Assembly (NCBI GenBank): GCA_016584495.1
Contig: WAID01000007.1
Coordinates: 3,396,001 to 3,460,000, forward strand
Length of the DNA stretch: 64,000 nucleotides
Reading direction: 5' to 3'
Source of the DNA: Celoporthe dispersa
Lineage: Eukaryota > Ascomycota > Sordariomycetes > Diaporthales > Cryphonectriaceae
A program made the position numbers and the translations under genes. A model generated the notes under the pieces. That model made no database searches. It was not told the DNA's origin and saw only the letters and a list, made by a program, of their open reading frames with translations. This document shows positions 33,154 through 44,530 of the stretch, one piece after another (the first letter of the stretch is position 1; every line of letters starts with the position of its first letter).

Positions 33154-34644
33154 TTAAAACGCCAGACCGGGCGGCTTCGATCGCAGCAAATTCCCATGAT
33201 GTCTCCAACCATCCAAGCTACTCACAGGGCTATCCGAAACGACGGTCTTGCTCTCTTCAAGCTGCGGTTGCGGTGACTGTGAACCAGGCTTAGCATGTAC
33301 GGCTTGACGATCAAATTCACCACCACCACTCACGCTATCACCTTCATCTCCTTGAAATCTTCTCCCGTGCACGGATTGATGCTCACCTTGAGGACCAGCG
33401 GCCGGGGTGTCCTCGCCCAACACGTTGCCGGTATTCTCTGCTGAAGCGGGTGCCTGTTGCTCTCCGCCGACACTGGACATCGTTGGGCTCTGCAGCTTCT
33501 CGCCGTCCAGGCTTCCCTCATGCTGGTGAGATGTCTCGAGGTCCTGATCGTCAGGTTCGGGCTGCCAGTCCTTGAGATCATCTTCAGCGTCGTTTAGTAT
33601 CTGACGTGCTTGCGCAGCGTGCTGGTACGGACGTTGGTCGTCACCGGGGACGACGGGGCTGTCGTCGAGGAGCTGGATGAGACGGCGGCCATGGCGGGCA
33701 AGGATGATCTGCTTCTCGGCCCGCTCGATAGTGGCGAGGAACTCGGCATCGTATGCCTCCTTCAGCTTTTGACGGCTCTTGACTTGCATGTCAGTGTATC
33801 ATTCGACGGCAGGTGGTCGTAACGAAGATCCGCAGAAGAGTCGGGGATGGCTCAGCATGACTACTCACCACGTTCGTCAGCTGGGCTTCCGCAACAAGAT
33901 TCTCCGCCTCGGCCCTGACTAGCTCCTGCTCCAGCACGACGAGCCTCGTGCTCTCGGGCTCCTTGCTCTTGAGCTTCGCAATCTCGTCCGCAATCTTCTT
34001 CTTCCCATCACGGCTCGGCTGCACGCTCTTCTCGGTGTTCCTGATCTGCTTGAGGACGCCCCGGCTATCGTCGATGGCGTGCGCGTACTGGTCCTCCTGC
34101 TCGCCAATCTCGCTCATGATGACGCCGACCTTGTCACTGACGTCGCTGATAGCCTCGTCACCCGTCTGCTCGCCCCACTCGGACAGCTGGGTCGCGATGG
34201 CGGTGCGCTCGCGGCCGGCGGTCTCGTGCGCGCTGACGAGGTTGTTGGTCGTCTTGATGAGCTTGTAGATCTTGCGCGCCAGCTCCGGCTGGATGGAGCC
34301 GCGGAGCGAGGACAGGGAGAAAGCCCACGCGCGAGCCGGACGAAGAGCCCGACTCGCCGGCGCTCTTCTTGGAGCGGATGGACAGGGCACGGTTCCTGAG
34401 CAAGAAAGAGCGGTCTCTAGGTGAGCGAATTGACAGGAAAATATGCTTGATAACTGATACTTTTGGGCTGAGCTCACATGTTGTATGCCGTTGGCTTGCT
34501 GTAGCTCTGGCTGGAGCTTCCGTTGGACGCCTCTGAGCTTTGGCATGAGCTCTTGCGAGACCAGGGAAGCATGTTGATGGAGTGTACGATACAGAGCTGG
34601 TACGAAGAGCAAAACTCAAAGAGGTGACTTTCTGTTACTTACAT
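33154..34644 (-). CDS. pilB: Eisosome core protein of the Pil1/Lsp1 family (PilB-like), with a frame break
   Basis: Pil1-family BAR proteins self-assemble beneath furrow-like plasma-membrane domains (eisosomes). The conserved N-terminus NRALSIRSKK begins at an acceptor (CTCAG/GAACCG at 34396-34395). The upstream exon ends ...ATCAT/GTAAGT at 34643, so the start codon is made by splicing AT to G across a 247-nt intron. Exon 2 runs 34395-33869 and exon 3 33777-33154. The BAR region is well conserved (SLSSLRGSIQPELARKIYKL, AISDVSDKVGVIMSEIGEQE, SVQPSRDGK, LEQELVRAEAENLVAEAQLTNV, ERAEKQIILARHGRRL, DDSPVVPGD). One base too many in CGCGCGTGGGC (34325-34331) breaks the frame between SGSR and WAFSLSSLRG; without it the exons give 383 aa. 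The acidic C-terminal tail after LNDAEDDL is long and divergent. Confidence 0.88.
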
Positions 34645-35544
34645 GATGAGGTATGATTTGGTTCCCGGGCAAAACCTGTTGATTGAGAGCAGTCTGGATC
34701 AGTATTGAGGGTTGCTCCTGCTCGCTGCCAGTATTTGTGTAGAGTCCTCAGACGAGACAAGCACGATGGCGTCTAGTTCGGGCAACAAAATGGATTAGAG
34801 ACAGAGCAGATACGGTCTTCACGGTGTACGCGCAGGAGGAGCGATGGGATTGCAGGGAACGATATACAATTGGTTTCTCGGTGTTCTGTGTGAGGTCTTG
34901 GACCTGCAGTCCGGGTAGCCCGTCATCATTGACGCTCATGTCTTGGATCTGGCGGACGCCACGACGCGCCGTCGACCAGAATGAGCGGGTCGAGCTGTCC
35001 CAAATAGAGACAAGTGAGCAGGACAATCATTGTATAGCATGGCGGGCATGTCGTCGTTGTGGTCGGGACCAAGAAGGGAAACCTCGCGGCCGATTTCAGC
35101 CATGACGTCAACCCCCACGATGACCATTCTCCAACATGGGAACCCTGGGAAATCTTGGTGTACTAATTCCAGTGCTAGTATGTAGACATCATCACCACTG
35201 CAAATGGATGGACAGAAGTATCAGCTGGGTAATGTTGTACATGGTACCGTCAATTTTGATGCTATTTCTCGCTTGTCGACACACCTTGGTGGAACGCCCC
35301 CCCCACCACCGAATTAAGTCCTGGCAGCTTGGCTGTCCAGCAGAAAACACCATGCATGCTTTTGGTCGGGTATCACGGCCTCAAACCCACCCTCCACAGC
35401 TTCTGGAAGAATTCTGGATGTTGGTCTCGCGCAGTGCAGCCTCACATGCATCTCCGAACACTGCTGCTGCGCTCGATCGATGCTCGTCTCCACATGGTCC
35501 GAGATCCCGTCATTAAACAAATAGTATAAGGGGAGACAGCTTCT
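34645..35544. other. Upstream region of pilB; no supported gene
   Basis: Short reverse open frames (for example 35127-34936) lack recognisable domains or splice partners. The pilB promoter and 5' leader lie at the left end. Confidence 0.4.
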
Positions 35545-35757
35545 TTAGTTGTAATATTTTTTCGTCGTCCGCTTCTCATAGACCGTGGGCCCGCCCCGGG
35601 AGCTGTACACGCTGCCACGGGGGCTGTGGGAGGAATGGTGTGAGGACCGGCTGACCCGTGCAGTATGTTGGTAGTATTGGTGGTGATGAGCTGGTCGAGA
35701 TGGGTAGATCTCTTCGCGATAGTAGTATTGTTTTTTCTTGCCGTCTCCGAAGCACAT
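35545..35757 (-). CDS. Small Tyr/His/Ser-rich basic protein, 70 aa
   Basis: An intact 70-codon frame starts MCFGDGKKKQYYYREE and ends EKRTTKKYYN. It has short clusters of Tyr, His and Arg, no signal peptide and no membrane span. The MCFG start, basic aromatic composition and KRTTKKYYN-type end resemble a group of small uncharacterised Pezizomycotina proteins I have seen before, but I cannot name a function. No ORF overlaps it with better support. Codon use favours C-ending codons in the middle part, as in neighbouring genes. Cys2 followed by Phe-Gly might be a lipidation site, which is speculation. Confidence 0.6.
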   Translation of the reverse strand: MCFGDGKKKQYYYREEIYPSRPAHHHQYYQHTARVSRSSHHSSHSPRGSVYSSRGGPTVYEKRTTKKYYN

Positions 35758-36457
35758 GCTGGGCAGCTGTGCAGAACGGGGAAGTTGAAGATGACGAGAT
35801 ATGTATTGAGTGCAGCGGTGTTTCCCAGGCGGTGACGCACTGAGGGTGAATTGGTGTAGGTGGTGGCGACAGCAGAACCAAGCGTCGTAGATGTTTTGGA
35901 GGGTGTGTTGATGTGGGTGCTAGAGATTACCTGGCGCACTAGAAGCAGTTGACAGGAGATGGGGCCTGTGCGGAATTTATGAGCACGAGTCTCGTCAGCT
36001 GGGAGAGTCACCTGCGCATGGCCAAGACCAAGTCCATCAGGTTTCGTCCGTACGAACAAACGCCTCTCGTATGATTACCGAAAAATTAGCAGGAAGAAAG
36101 GTTATTGTAATCCGGTCTTGGTCGCAGAAACAGCAGAAAGAATCCGGATCATATTGATATAGCAAGGGTTTGCCTATTATAAGGACCCTTCATACATTAT
36201 GACGATCTCGAAAGCCTCACTCGTGATTATGGAGTCTCTAGAATCTTTGAACCCTGAGAACGAGGAGGCGCTGCGCCGCTGGTGTGAGCCGACGTCAGCC
36301 TGCAGCTTTAGCTGCATGTTGCTGTGGGGTAGTTGGCATGTTTACAAGGCCAGGCTGCATAGCCGAGCCTATAAGTTTCGAGGTTGCCATGTTTACGATA
36401 TCAATGCTCGTTTGGATCCACGCCACAAGAAAGGAAACCGAGAAAGAAAAGAAAGAA

Positions 36458-36504
<47 letters not shown>

Positions 36505-37390
36505 ACACACAGCGTGCTATGCGATGTAATTCTCTTGACATGAAGAAATCGTGAAAAGGCATAGATATGGATATGTGTATGACTCCTTGGAGCGAATCTA
36601 CAGCGGCGGCCTGCTTCGGCTCATTCTCAGTCACAAGACTGGTCTAATGGGCAGTGCCTAGGTGCCGCTAGCAGTGGTGCTCGCCAGCTGATTAGGTGCG
36701 AGCACACAGCCTCGATTCCAAGCCCTTGGAAACTTTATCTACGTCCGTATTTCGGCGACAGAATACGGGCCCTCGGTGCCTCGCTATAAGATCTACAGTG
36801 TGGTGTGTTTGGCAGGGCCAGCAAGGAAGAGGCTATCCTCATCCTGCCAGGATGCTCAAAGCTATTTAGCCAAGGTCCATCAACGAAACTGCCTGCCATT
36901 CACCAATTGTACGGTCTACATAATCTCTTATACTGGCCAAAATTACTCAAATGCCCTTCTGCGTACTTGCTCTAGAGCGAGCTCCAAGACCATCCCAGTT
37001 CACAATATCAAGGTCTCAACATTTGTCTGTTATATAAATCATCTACAAGCCTGAGATATTAGTCGCTTAGGCTTTCTCTCCATGATTCTTTAGATTCCAT
37101 ACCAACATTGTTTTCTGTCAATATCACACCTACAAGGCTCTCTGTGTCATCATCTCACAACATCGTATCGGACCATTCGTTCCTGGGGATGAACTTCGGC
37201 CCTTGTGTTCTATCTTCCAATGCACTATAAAATATGAACTAAGGGATGCCTATTGATAAACACCCAGTAATATGATTTGGCGCAATGGCGTTATTCCCCA
37301 TGCTTTAAGACAGCAGTCGGTTGCTGAGAGACTATCATTTTCTATTGTGCGCAAATGACTTGTTTCATTGCACTCAACAAAATCCCTTTT
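35758..37390. other. Gene-poor region with a GA microsatellite
   Basis: About 1.6 kb without a supported gene, apart from the promoter of the 70-aa gene. A purine tract at 36441-36505 contains the microsatellite listed separately. Open frames crossing that tract are artefacts of its low complexity. Confidence 0.5.
36466..36501 (+). repeat. (GA)n microsatellite, about 17-18 units
   Basis: An uninterrupted GA dinucleotide run embedded in a wider AAAGAAA purine tract. It is likely to vary in length between strains. Confidence 0.95.
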
Positions 37391-38936
37391 CTAGTTGTCC
37401 TCAGCTCCTGTGACTACCGTGTGGATGGCTTGAGCCACTCGCTTCACGTTATTTGGGTTCACTAAATATTCATGCAGTCAGCGTGTGTAGATTCATCAGG
37501 TTCCGCTCATTCAGATATCTTCTACTTACAGCCCGAGATCGAGGCTCGTCCGCTGGAGAAAAGGAAGATATGGTGCTTCTCTTGTAGGATTTGCACCTGT
37601 TGCGCAGTCAAGCCAGTATACGAGAACATTCCAATCTGCTATCTGTTAGCAATTGCATCCCCACCTTCGATATGTCCCATAATACAGGCTGAAAAAGGCC
37701 GGAAGTGTAGTACATACTTGGCTCGTAATGTGGCTCCAGCTCCCTGGAGTCCCCAGCAGCTCAAGCTCCCTCAGAAGCGCTGCCCGCATGCTCTTTATAC
37801 GGGAGCTCATAGCTCTGTTTTCCTCCAGGAACTGCCGCTTCAGGCTCTCATCGCCTAGAACAATCGTAACAATTCTCGACCCGAATGCCGTGCTGGAGGA
37901 AACCTCTGACCTCACAACACGCACGAGTTGCGACTGAACAGCAGGCTTGACGGCGGCGTCACTAGCGAGAATATGAAAGGCCCCAACTCGCTCGCCATAC
38001 AGACCGAAGTTCTTGGAGAAGGATTGTGCAACAGCGAGCTCCATGGAAGGACGGCTGGCAAAGTACCGGACGGCCCATGCGTCCTCGTCGAAATTGCCAG
38101 ATGCGAAGCCTTGGCTATGTGAAGAAGGAAAGAAATTAGATGGGCTCCATCCATTGAAAATATTCGACAGAGAAGAGGTAGCGAAAGGAGAAACTTACTA
38201 CGCGCAGTCGAAAAAGGGGAACAATTTCTTCCTCTCACAGAGATCGGCAATAGCTATCCATTGCTCCTTAGTTGGGTCGAGACCCGTTGGATTATGGGCG
38301 CAGGCCTGCAGTATGACGACGTCCCCTGGCACAGATTCATTCTCGAGGCAGGCTGTCATGCCTTCAAAATCAAGTGATTTTGTGGCTGCATGGTAGTAGG
38401 GATACAATTTGCGGTTGATTTCGGGATCTGCACACTCCCAAATGAGTGCATGGTTCATCCACGATGGATCTGAGATGAAGACATTCTGGGGTTTGAGTCC
38501 GTTCTTGACCAGGAACATAGTTCCGACATGGCAAGCATGGGTTCCAGAGACCGTCTGGATAGAGCTTAACCGTGACTGTTGCTCTTCTGACATGTCTCCA
38601 AATAGGAGACTCTGGGCACCCTTGATGAATGAAGACAACCCTGCTTGGGGGATATAGGTATGATCATCTGGAAGTCGAGCAATTGCCTAGATCGTGGTCA
38701 CTGGGCTTAGCATTCTGTGCAATCCTTCTCAACCATCTGCTGATCAGTTAGCTCACCTGCTTTACAGACGGCAATGTCCATGAGTTTCCGTCATCAGCCT
38801 TGTACACGCCCGCTCCCAAGTCAACCTTGTCGGGAGTCTTGTCTGCAGCCAATGCTGCTGTCACACGGTACGCCTCATCATACGGGATGGCCTTGATAGG
38901 CGAAAACACCGAGCTGCTCTGGTCCACGCTACCCAT
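37391..38936 (-). CDS. aat2: Aspartate aminotransferase, cytosolic type
   Basis: Five exons (38936-38757, 38686-38199, 38114-37718, 37635-37530, 37461-37391) sum to 1242 nt, 413 aa. The enzyme exchanges amino groups between aspartate/oxaloacetate and glutamate/2-oxoglutarate using pyridoxal phosphate. Visible family features are VDLGAGVYKADDG near the N-terminus, the cofactor-ring stacking and binding region LQACAHNPTGLDPT, the Schiff-base lysine in AQSFSKNFGLYGERVG, and the substrate carboxylate-binding arginine in SSGRASISGLNPNNV. That last motif is split by the final intron. There is no mitochondrial presequence (MGSVDQSSSVFSPI), so the cytosol is expected. Length equals yeast Aat2-type enzymes. 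It lies upstream of, and on the same strand as, the oxoprolinase gene. Confidence 0.95.
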
Positions 38937-39401
38937 TTTGCTCGTCAACAGTACTCGGAAATTAACAACTGAAATAGCCGATTCTTACCTGACTGTCACC
39001 TAGTAAGGCCATTCCTGGAGGTAGACTGTTTTAAAGCTGGGTAACAAGCTGGCATCACCGCCGGTCTCGGTTCAGGCAGCACCTAACCGGCTTCATAGAT
39101 TCGAGCCGGCATTCATGCCGATACGAAATAGTTGTCTGAGGATTTCTGATCGGCACAGGACCGAATGAATAAATCTGAGCTTATCTTGAATCTGTTTTGT
39201 TGTCCTAGCCTGGTCAGTTATGCAAAGGTGACACGTGTGGTGCAGTAAGCCACTGATGAGCATTTCCGAGTGAAATGTGAAGTACCATAGACACCTATGC
39301 ACAAGTTTGATGGTTTCTCAATTCGACAACAAAGAAGTCATAATGTTGAGAAATAATAATGATCTATTCAATATCTAGTCTACCAGCACGTCTATGCTAG
39401 C
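38937..39401. other. Intergenic region between the aminotransferase and oxoprolinase genes
   Basis: 465 bp holding the promoter of the aminotransferase and the 3' end of the oxoprolinase gene. Nothing else is seen. Confidence 0.5.
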
Positions 39402-42400
39402 TTAGTTTGATGAACCCATAGCCTCTCGCTCTGCAACGCTGCCGTTTGCCCTGAAAGCTGAGCTGCCGCTCAGCAGCCCATTCGTAACACTCTGGGACAG
39501 TTCACGGATCTGCAACTCCTCAAGTGGCACAAAGTCCTCCCTCGGCATGAGGATCCTTGCCGTAACCACCACCACCCGGTGTCTGGACGATGATCCTATC
39601 ACCTTTGCCCATCAAGGTTGTGGCCCGTGGGCCAAGGCTGATTCTCCTCTCCGAGGCATCCTCAGGGTCCTTTCGGACCCATATGTTCAGTCCTCTTCCT
39701 CCCTCGCATCCACCGGCCATTCCATATGGTGGTATCACTCTTCGCTCTGACAGAATGCTGACCTGCATGGGCCGGGTCAACTCGATATCCCGCACACATC
39801 CGTCTCCGCCTCTGTAAAAGCCAGCCCCGCCGGATCCTTTCCTGATGGAAAATTCCCTCAGAATAACAGGATATCTCTTCTCAAACGTCTCTGGATCCGT
39901 GATCCTGGTGTTCGTGACGTTTGTATGCACGCCACTCTGTCCGTCCCACGTTGGTCCCGCGCCAGCACCGCCGGCGATGGTCTCATAATAGCCGAAGCCC
40001 TTTGTAATTTTGCCAGTCTCCGGATCAGTGCCACCGTATCCGAATGTGAGGTTGTTGCAGGTACCCTGGCTGGCCGCACAGGCGCGGAAGGCCTTGAAGA
40101 TGAGGTCCACGATGCGTTGCGAGGTTTCCACGTTGGAGCCGACGGTGGCAGCTTTGAGGGACGGGGAGAGCAGCGTGTTTGGTGGGCAGTACACCTCGAT
40201 CGGGGTCAGACATCCTTGGTTCAGGGGGGATTTCGGAGGAGATCATGCAGCGGAGACAGTAGATGATGCCTGAGAACATCACGGCAGACGGCGTGTTCTG
40301 TACGAGTCGACGGCCAGTCAGTCAGCCTTTCTTGCAGGCACAATAAAGCCCCAACTATTGGTCGGGGAGTTTTGCAGAGAGGAGGTGGAAATTCGGGGCA
40401 GAAAGGATAACCTACCAAATTGTTGAAAGCCTCAGGGCCAGTGCCGGTAAAGTCAAATTTTGCAGAGCCACTCTCGCCGTCAATGGTGACCTTCAAGGCC
40501 AGAGGTGTGCCATCGTCCATATAATCGACCGCCTTCAGCGGGTGACCTCTGAATCGCTCACTGAATCCCTTCAAGAGCGCACGGACTGCATCCTCAGCGT
40601 TCTTCTGGATTGCTTCCATGTAGAAGCGGACGACCGGCCAGGAATATTCCTTAACAAGCGCCTGGATAAGGTGGATACCTCGATTGTTGGCTGCCACAGC
40701 TGCTTTCAGGTCCGCAATGTTGTCCTTGAGCGTCCTCGTACCGCTGCAGCCAGGATACTTGCCAGGCTTGATGTAGAGTTCATCAATCAGGCCCTCCTCA
40801 TCAAAAACACCCTGCTTGACCATCTTGAATGACTCAACTGCAGCACCTTCTTGCCAGAGCTCGGTCGAGTTTGGGGGCATGGAGCCGGCCAGGATGCCGC
40901 CGATGTCTGCGTGGTGACCTGTTCATTTTCCAGGCGTTAGATTTAAATACTGCCTAGAGTCGATATCCCTGCGATGGACCGACTTACCTCTGTTTGCGAC
41001 AAAGAATAGAATCTGCGTGGGATTCTCGTTATCGTCAAAGACAGGTGTCGTGACTGTCAAGTCTGGCAGATGCGTTCCGCCTGAACACGGGTGGTTTGAC
41101 AAAACAACATCTCCGGGCTTAAGTCCCGTGGGACCGTACTTCTCTGCTTGATATCTAATTGCTGTGCTCATGGAGCCCAGGTGGCCAGGGATATGAGGAG
41201 CGTTGGCAACAAGCCCTCCAGACTGAGAAAATATAGCACAAGAGTAGTCAAGACGCTCCTTGATGTTGGTGGAAATGGATGTCTTCTGGAGGGTTCTTCC
41301 CATCTGCGGTCAAAATCTGTTAGCACAAGGCTATCTATCCCAAGTCTCATGTTCTCCTAGCTTACCTGCTCTGCAATGGACATGAACCTGTGGCCAAAGA
41401 CCGACAGCTGGACCGGGTCGACCTCATCGATGCCAATGGTCTTTTGGTTCGATGCAGTAATTTCGAGGACAATATGGTCCTCAAGAACGATAGCCACGCT
41501 GTCTTCCTCGATGATGATCGTCTGAGTTGCGTCAATTGCCACCGCAGGACCCTTGATCTTGACCTTCTTCGGGACATTGGCGATATGAAAGATTGCCGTA
41601 TCCGTCCAGCCAGTCGTTCCAAAGTAGACTTTCTTGATGGTCTTGGCGGAGCTCGCATCCAAAACCGTGAAGCTGTCGGCCTCTTCGAGATCTTTGTACA
41701 GGCTGCACCCAGGAATATCCACGGCCTTGCCGATACTCCTCACGCGCACATCATCTACCAAGATGTCTCTATCAGGCTGACCAAATCCAAACTCTCGATG
41801 GTGACGGTCGGTAAAGGCCTGAGAGAAATCTCCGTCTTCAGGCTTCTGGATCATGAGGGCTGTGTCGCTGCCCCTGTATCTCATATTGAGGAAATACTCG
41901 TGTAGAACTCTCTGCGCTGGGATGCCCTGCGAGCCCAACTCCAGAGCAGCCTTCTCAGCCATGGACAAGAACCGGTCTGCGATCCTGCCCTTCGACGCAG
42001 GGCCGTAGACTGCCGCCTCAGGCTCCTGTTTCTCGACCACAATATCGGCCAGGGCCATTCCGTACGCCGACAGGATGCTGGACAACCTGTGGATCAAAAC
42101 TCGTCGGATTCCCAGATCCCTAGCAATGGCCACGGCGTGCTGACCACCAGCACCACCAAAGCAGGCAAGGTTGTGAGCTCCCGTGTCGAAACCCCTGCCC
42201 TCGCTCAGCGTCCTGATCGGCCTCGCCATTGTCGCATTGGCCACCTCGATGAAGCCTATGGCGACCTGCTCGGCTGTGAGCTGGTCATCACCGTCCTTCT
42301 CGGAGTTGACGAGGTGCGTCAGCCTGGCGAATTCCTCTTTGACCTTGTCGAGATGCAGTTTCCTGGGGAAATAGTCTGGCAGGACGCGTCCCAAGAAGCA

Positions 42401-43686
42401 GTTGGCGTCTGTGATGGTCAATGGTCCGCCATTTCCGTAACAAACGGGCCCGGGATATGCGCCTGCTGACTGGGGTCCGACTTTAAACAGGCCGTTGCTC
42501 CAGAACAGGATGGAGCCGCCTCCTGCGGCGACGGTGTTGACATCGAGCTGGGGCGTCTGAATCTGGACCTCAGCGGTGGTGCACTCAAAAACGTGTTCCA
42601 GGGTACCTCCGTATCGCGAAACATCAGTGCTCGTTCCACCCATGTCAAAGCCCAGCACAGGAGTTCTCTCATCTGCATCGTAGCAGGTCCGAGAATAACC
42701 AATGACACCGCCGGCAGGACCGGAGAGAATGGCTCGCAGACCTGTGAACTCGGTGTACGTGACGAGTCCGCCGTGACTCTGACATAAAAGTAACTTGTTC
42801 GCCGATGCCTGGTCTCGCAACTCGCCCTTGAAACTCCTGCGGAACCCTTCGAGGTAGTTTTCGGTGATGGGAGAGAGGTAGGCGTCTGCCACTGCCGACT
42901 GGGCCCGGGGCACCAGCTTGATCATGCTCTGCAGTTGCGACGAGAGCGAGACCTTGAAGCCCATCTCACGAGCCAGGTCTCCTATGGCGATCTCGTGGTC
43001 TGGATAGGCGTATGAGTGCATCAAGGCCACTGCCAGGCTGCGGAATCCACTCTCCCACAGGCCCTGGAGATCTTTCCGGATGACGTCCAGGTCAGGTCGT
43101 TTTAAGATGCGAAGTGGTTCGCCCGTCTTGCCTGTGATGAGGCTCTCATCGCTCGCCACGTCGATTGGTTCTGGCTCGGGATCCTCTGAGAAGCCCTCTG
43201 CGGTCACGCGCTCATCCACCTCGATGACATTTTCGTACAGGGTCCCGAGCTTCTTCACCGCCAGGTCAAAGATTCTCGGCCGTGCCTGGTTGCCAATGAT
43301 CAAAAGGTCGCGGAACCCTTTTGTGATCAAGAGGGCTGTCCTCTCGCCTTTTCGTTCCAGGAGCGCATTGGTGGCAACCGTGGTTCCCATGCGTATGCTC
43401 TCGACGGGAGCCAGGTCCAGCAGCTCGCCCCTGGCAATTGATTTTCCCGTGGCCTTTTCGAGAATCTGTCGGATACCTTCTGTGGGGGCATCGGCATACT
43501 CGTCAGGGCTGACGGACAAAAGCTTAAAGACGAGGTCATCCTTTTGGCCAGGGATATGTGCCCAACTGAAGAGAAGTCAGCGTAAAGCTGAACGCAGACA
43601 AATCAAATCCGGCAAACATACAAGTCACAAAATGTGCCACCCCTGTCAATGGCTATTCTGATACCCTCCTCGGCGATGGATGGCAT
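39402..43686 (-). CDS. oxp1: 5-oxoprolinase / hydantoinase A-B fusion (OXP1-like), with two one-base frame breaks
   Basis: Exons 43686-43622, 43565-41366, 41303-40988, 40918-40416 and 40297-39402. With one base dropped at each break the sum is 3978 nt (1325 aa), normal for this family. The enzyme opens 5-oxoproline (pyroglutamate) to glutamate with ATP in the glutathione cycle; relatives act on hydantoins. The HyuA-like half starts IAIDRGGTFCD and has the ATPase signature GFDMGGTSTDVSRYGG and TVAAGGGSILFW. The HyuB-like half has SNHPCSGGTHLPDLTVTTPVF and NRGHHADIGG. Break 1 lies in a six-C run (plus 40224-40229), where IPLNQGCLTPIEVYCPPNT should follow SSE. Break 2 lies near 39550, where the frame ends early at 39520 but the conserved FRANGSVAEREA ending continues one base over to 39402. 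Divergent from the MFS gene. Confidence 0.9.
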
Positions 43687-44530
43687 GATGAACAAAGTAA
43701 TTAGTTGCTGGGAGGTTTAGTTCTGGTTGGAATGCTGTTAAGGATGTTTGGTTGGGGGGAAACATGAATGCTCGTGTCATGGATGAAGGAGGGAAAATCA
43801 TATTCATTAAAACAGGTTTCATGAGTTGTGAACTTCGTTTTCCTAAACCGGCCATGAATCGCCGTCATCACGATAGGTTCTGTCAATTTTTACTAAACCA
43901 CTATCTCCTTTTTGGATCCCCCGGCAAGGTGTGGTCGTCTCTGCCCGGCCAGCTCTCTCGCTCAAGACGGTCGCTAGCCGACACTCTCTGGTATCCCTTA
44001 CCGGAACCGCTGGCCGAGGAGCTGAGAGAGGCTGATAAGCTGACCGGCAAGCTGCTACAAATACCGATCAATCACGGACAGTTGCAGCCGACCGCGTCAG
44101 CCAATTAGCAGTCATCATCTACCAGGACACTACTCTCTGATCGGGATCTCTTGGAAGTACAGCAGCGAAGTGGATAAGGTCGGGGCTCGCTGAGAGAGTC
44201 ATAGCGTAGAAGCAAAACGATAATACCCATCGGAAAGCATATGCACTGACCCACCCTCGTACAACTCATGAACACAGTAGTCGCATGATCTGGATGATTC
44301 AGGGGCCCTGAGCTAACTCGACGCCATCAACACTCCCAATAAGGGGGCTCCTATCAAGCCTCTTCTTGTTGTCTGCCTATTGAGACACGGCTCGTTTACT
44401 TTAAGTCGCCGTCATCTCTCGTCCAGTGGGCCTGTGCCCTCGTCCGGGGAACGCACTGTCCTCTTTTTACCAACGAAACACGTACGCTCGAGGAAGCGTT
44501 CACGACATCGCCACCCAAGAACGGGACGCC
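43687..44530. other. Divergent promoter region of oxp1 and the MFS transporter
   Basis: About 840 bp between two divergent start codons, a layout that allows shared control by the nearby Zn2Cys6 regulator. Sequence motifs could not be assigned. Confidence 0.55.

Noticed and set aside
34748..35127. Short reverse frames upstream of pilB
   Set aside because: Under 100 codons each, in different frames, without a plausible joining intron or known motif.
36199..36543. 114-codon forward frame through the GA tract
   Set aside because: Its C-terminal third is the translated GA microsatellite (ERERERER) and it has no domain or start context.
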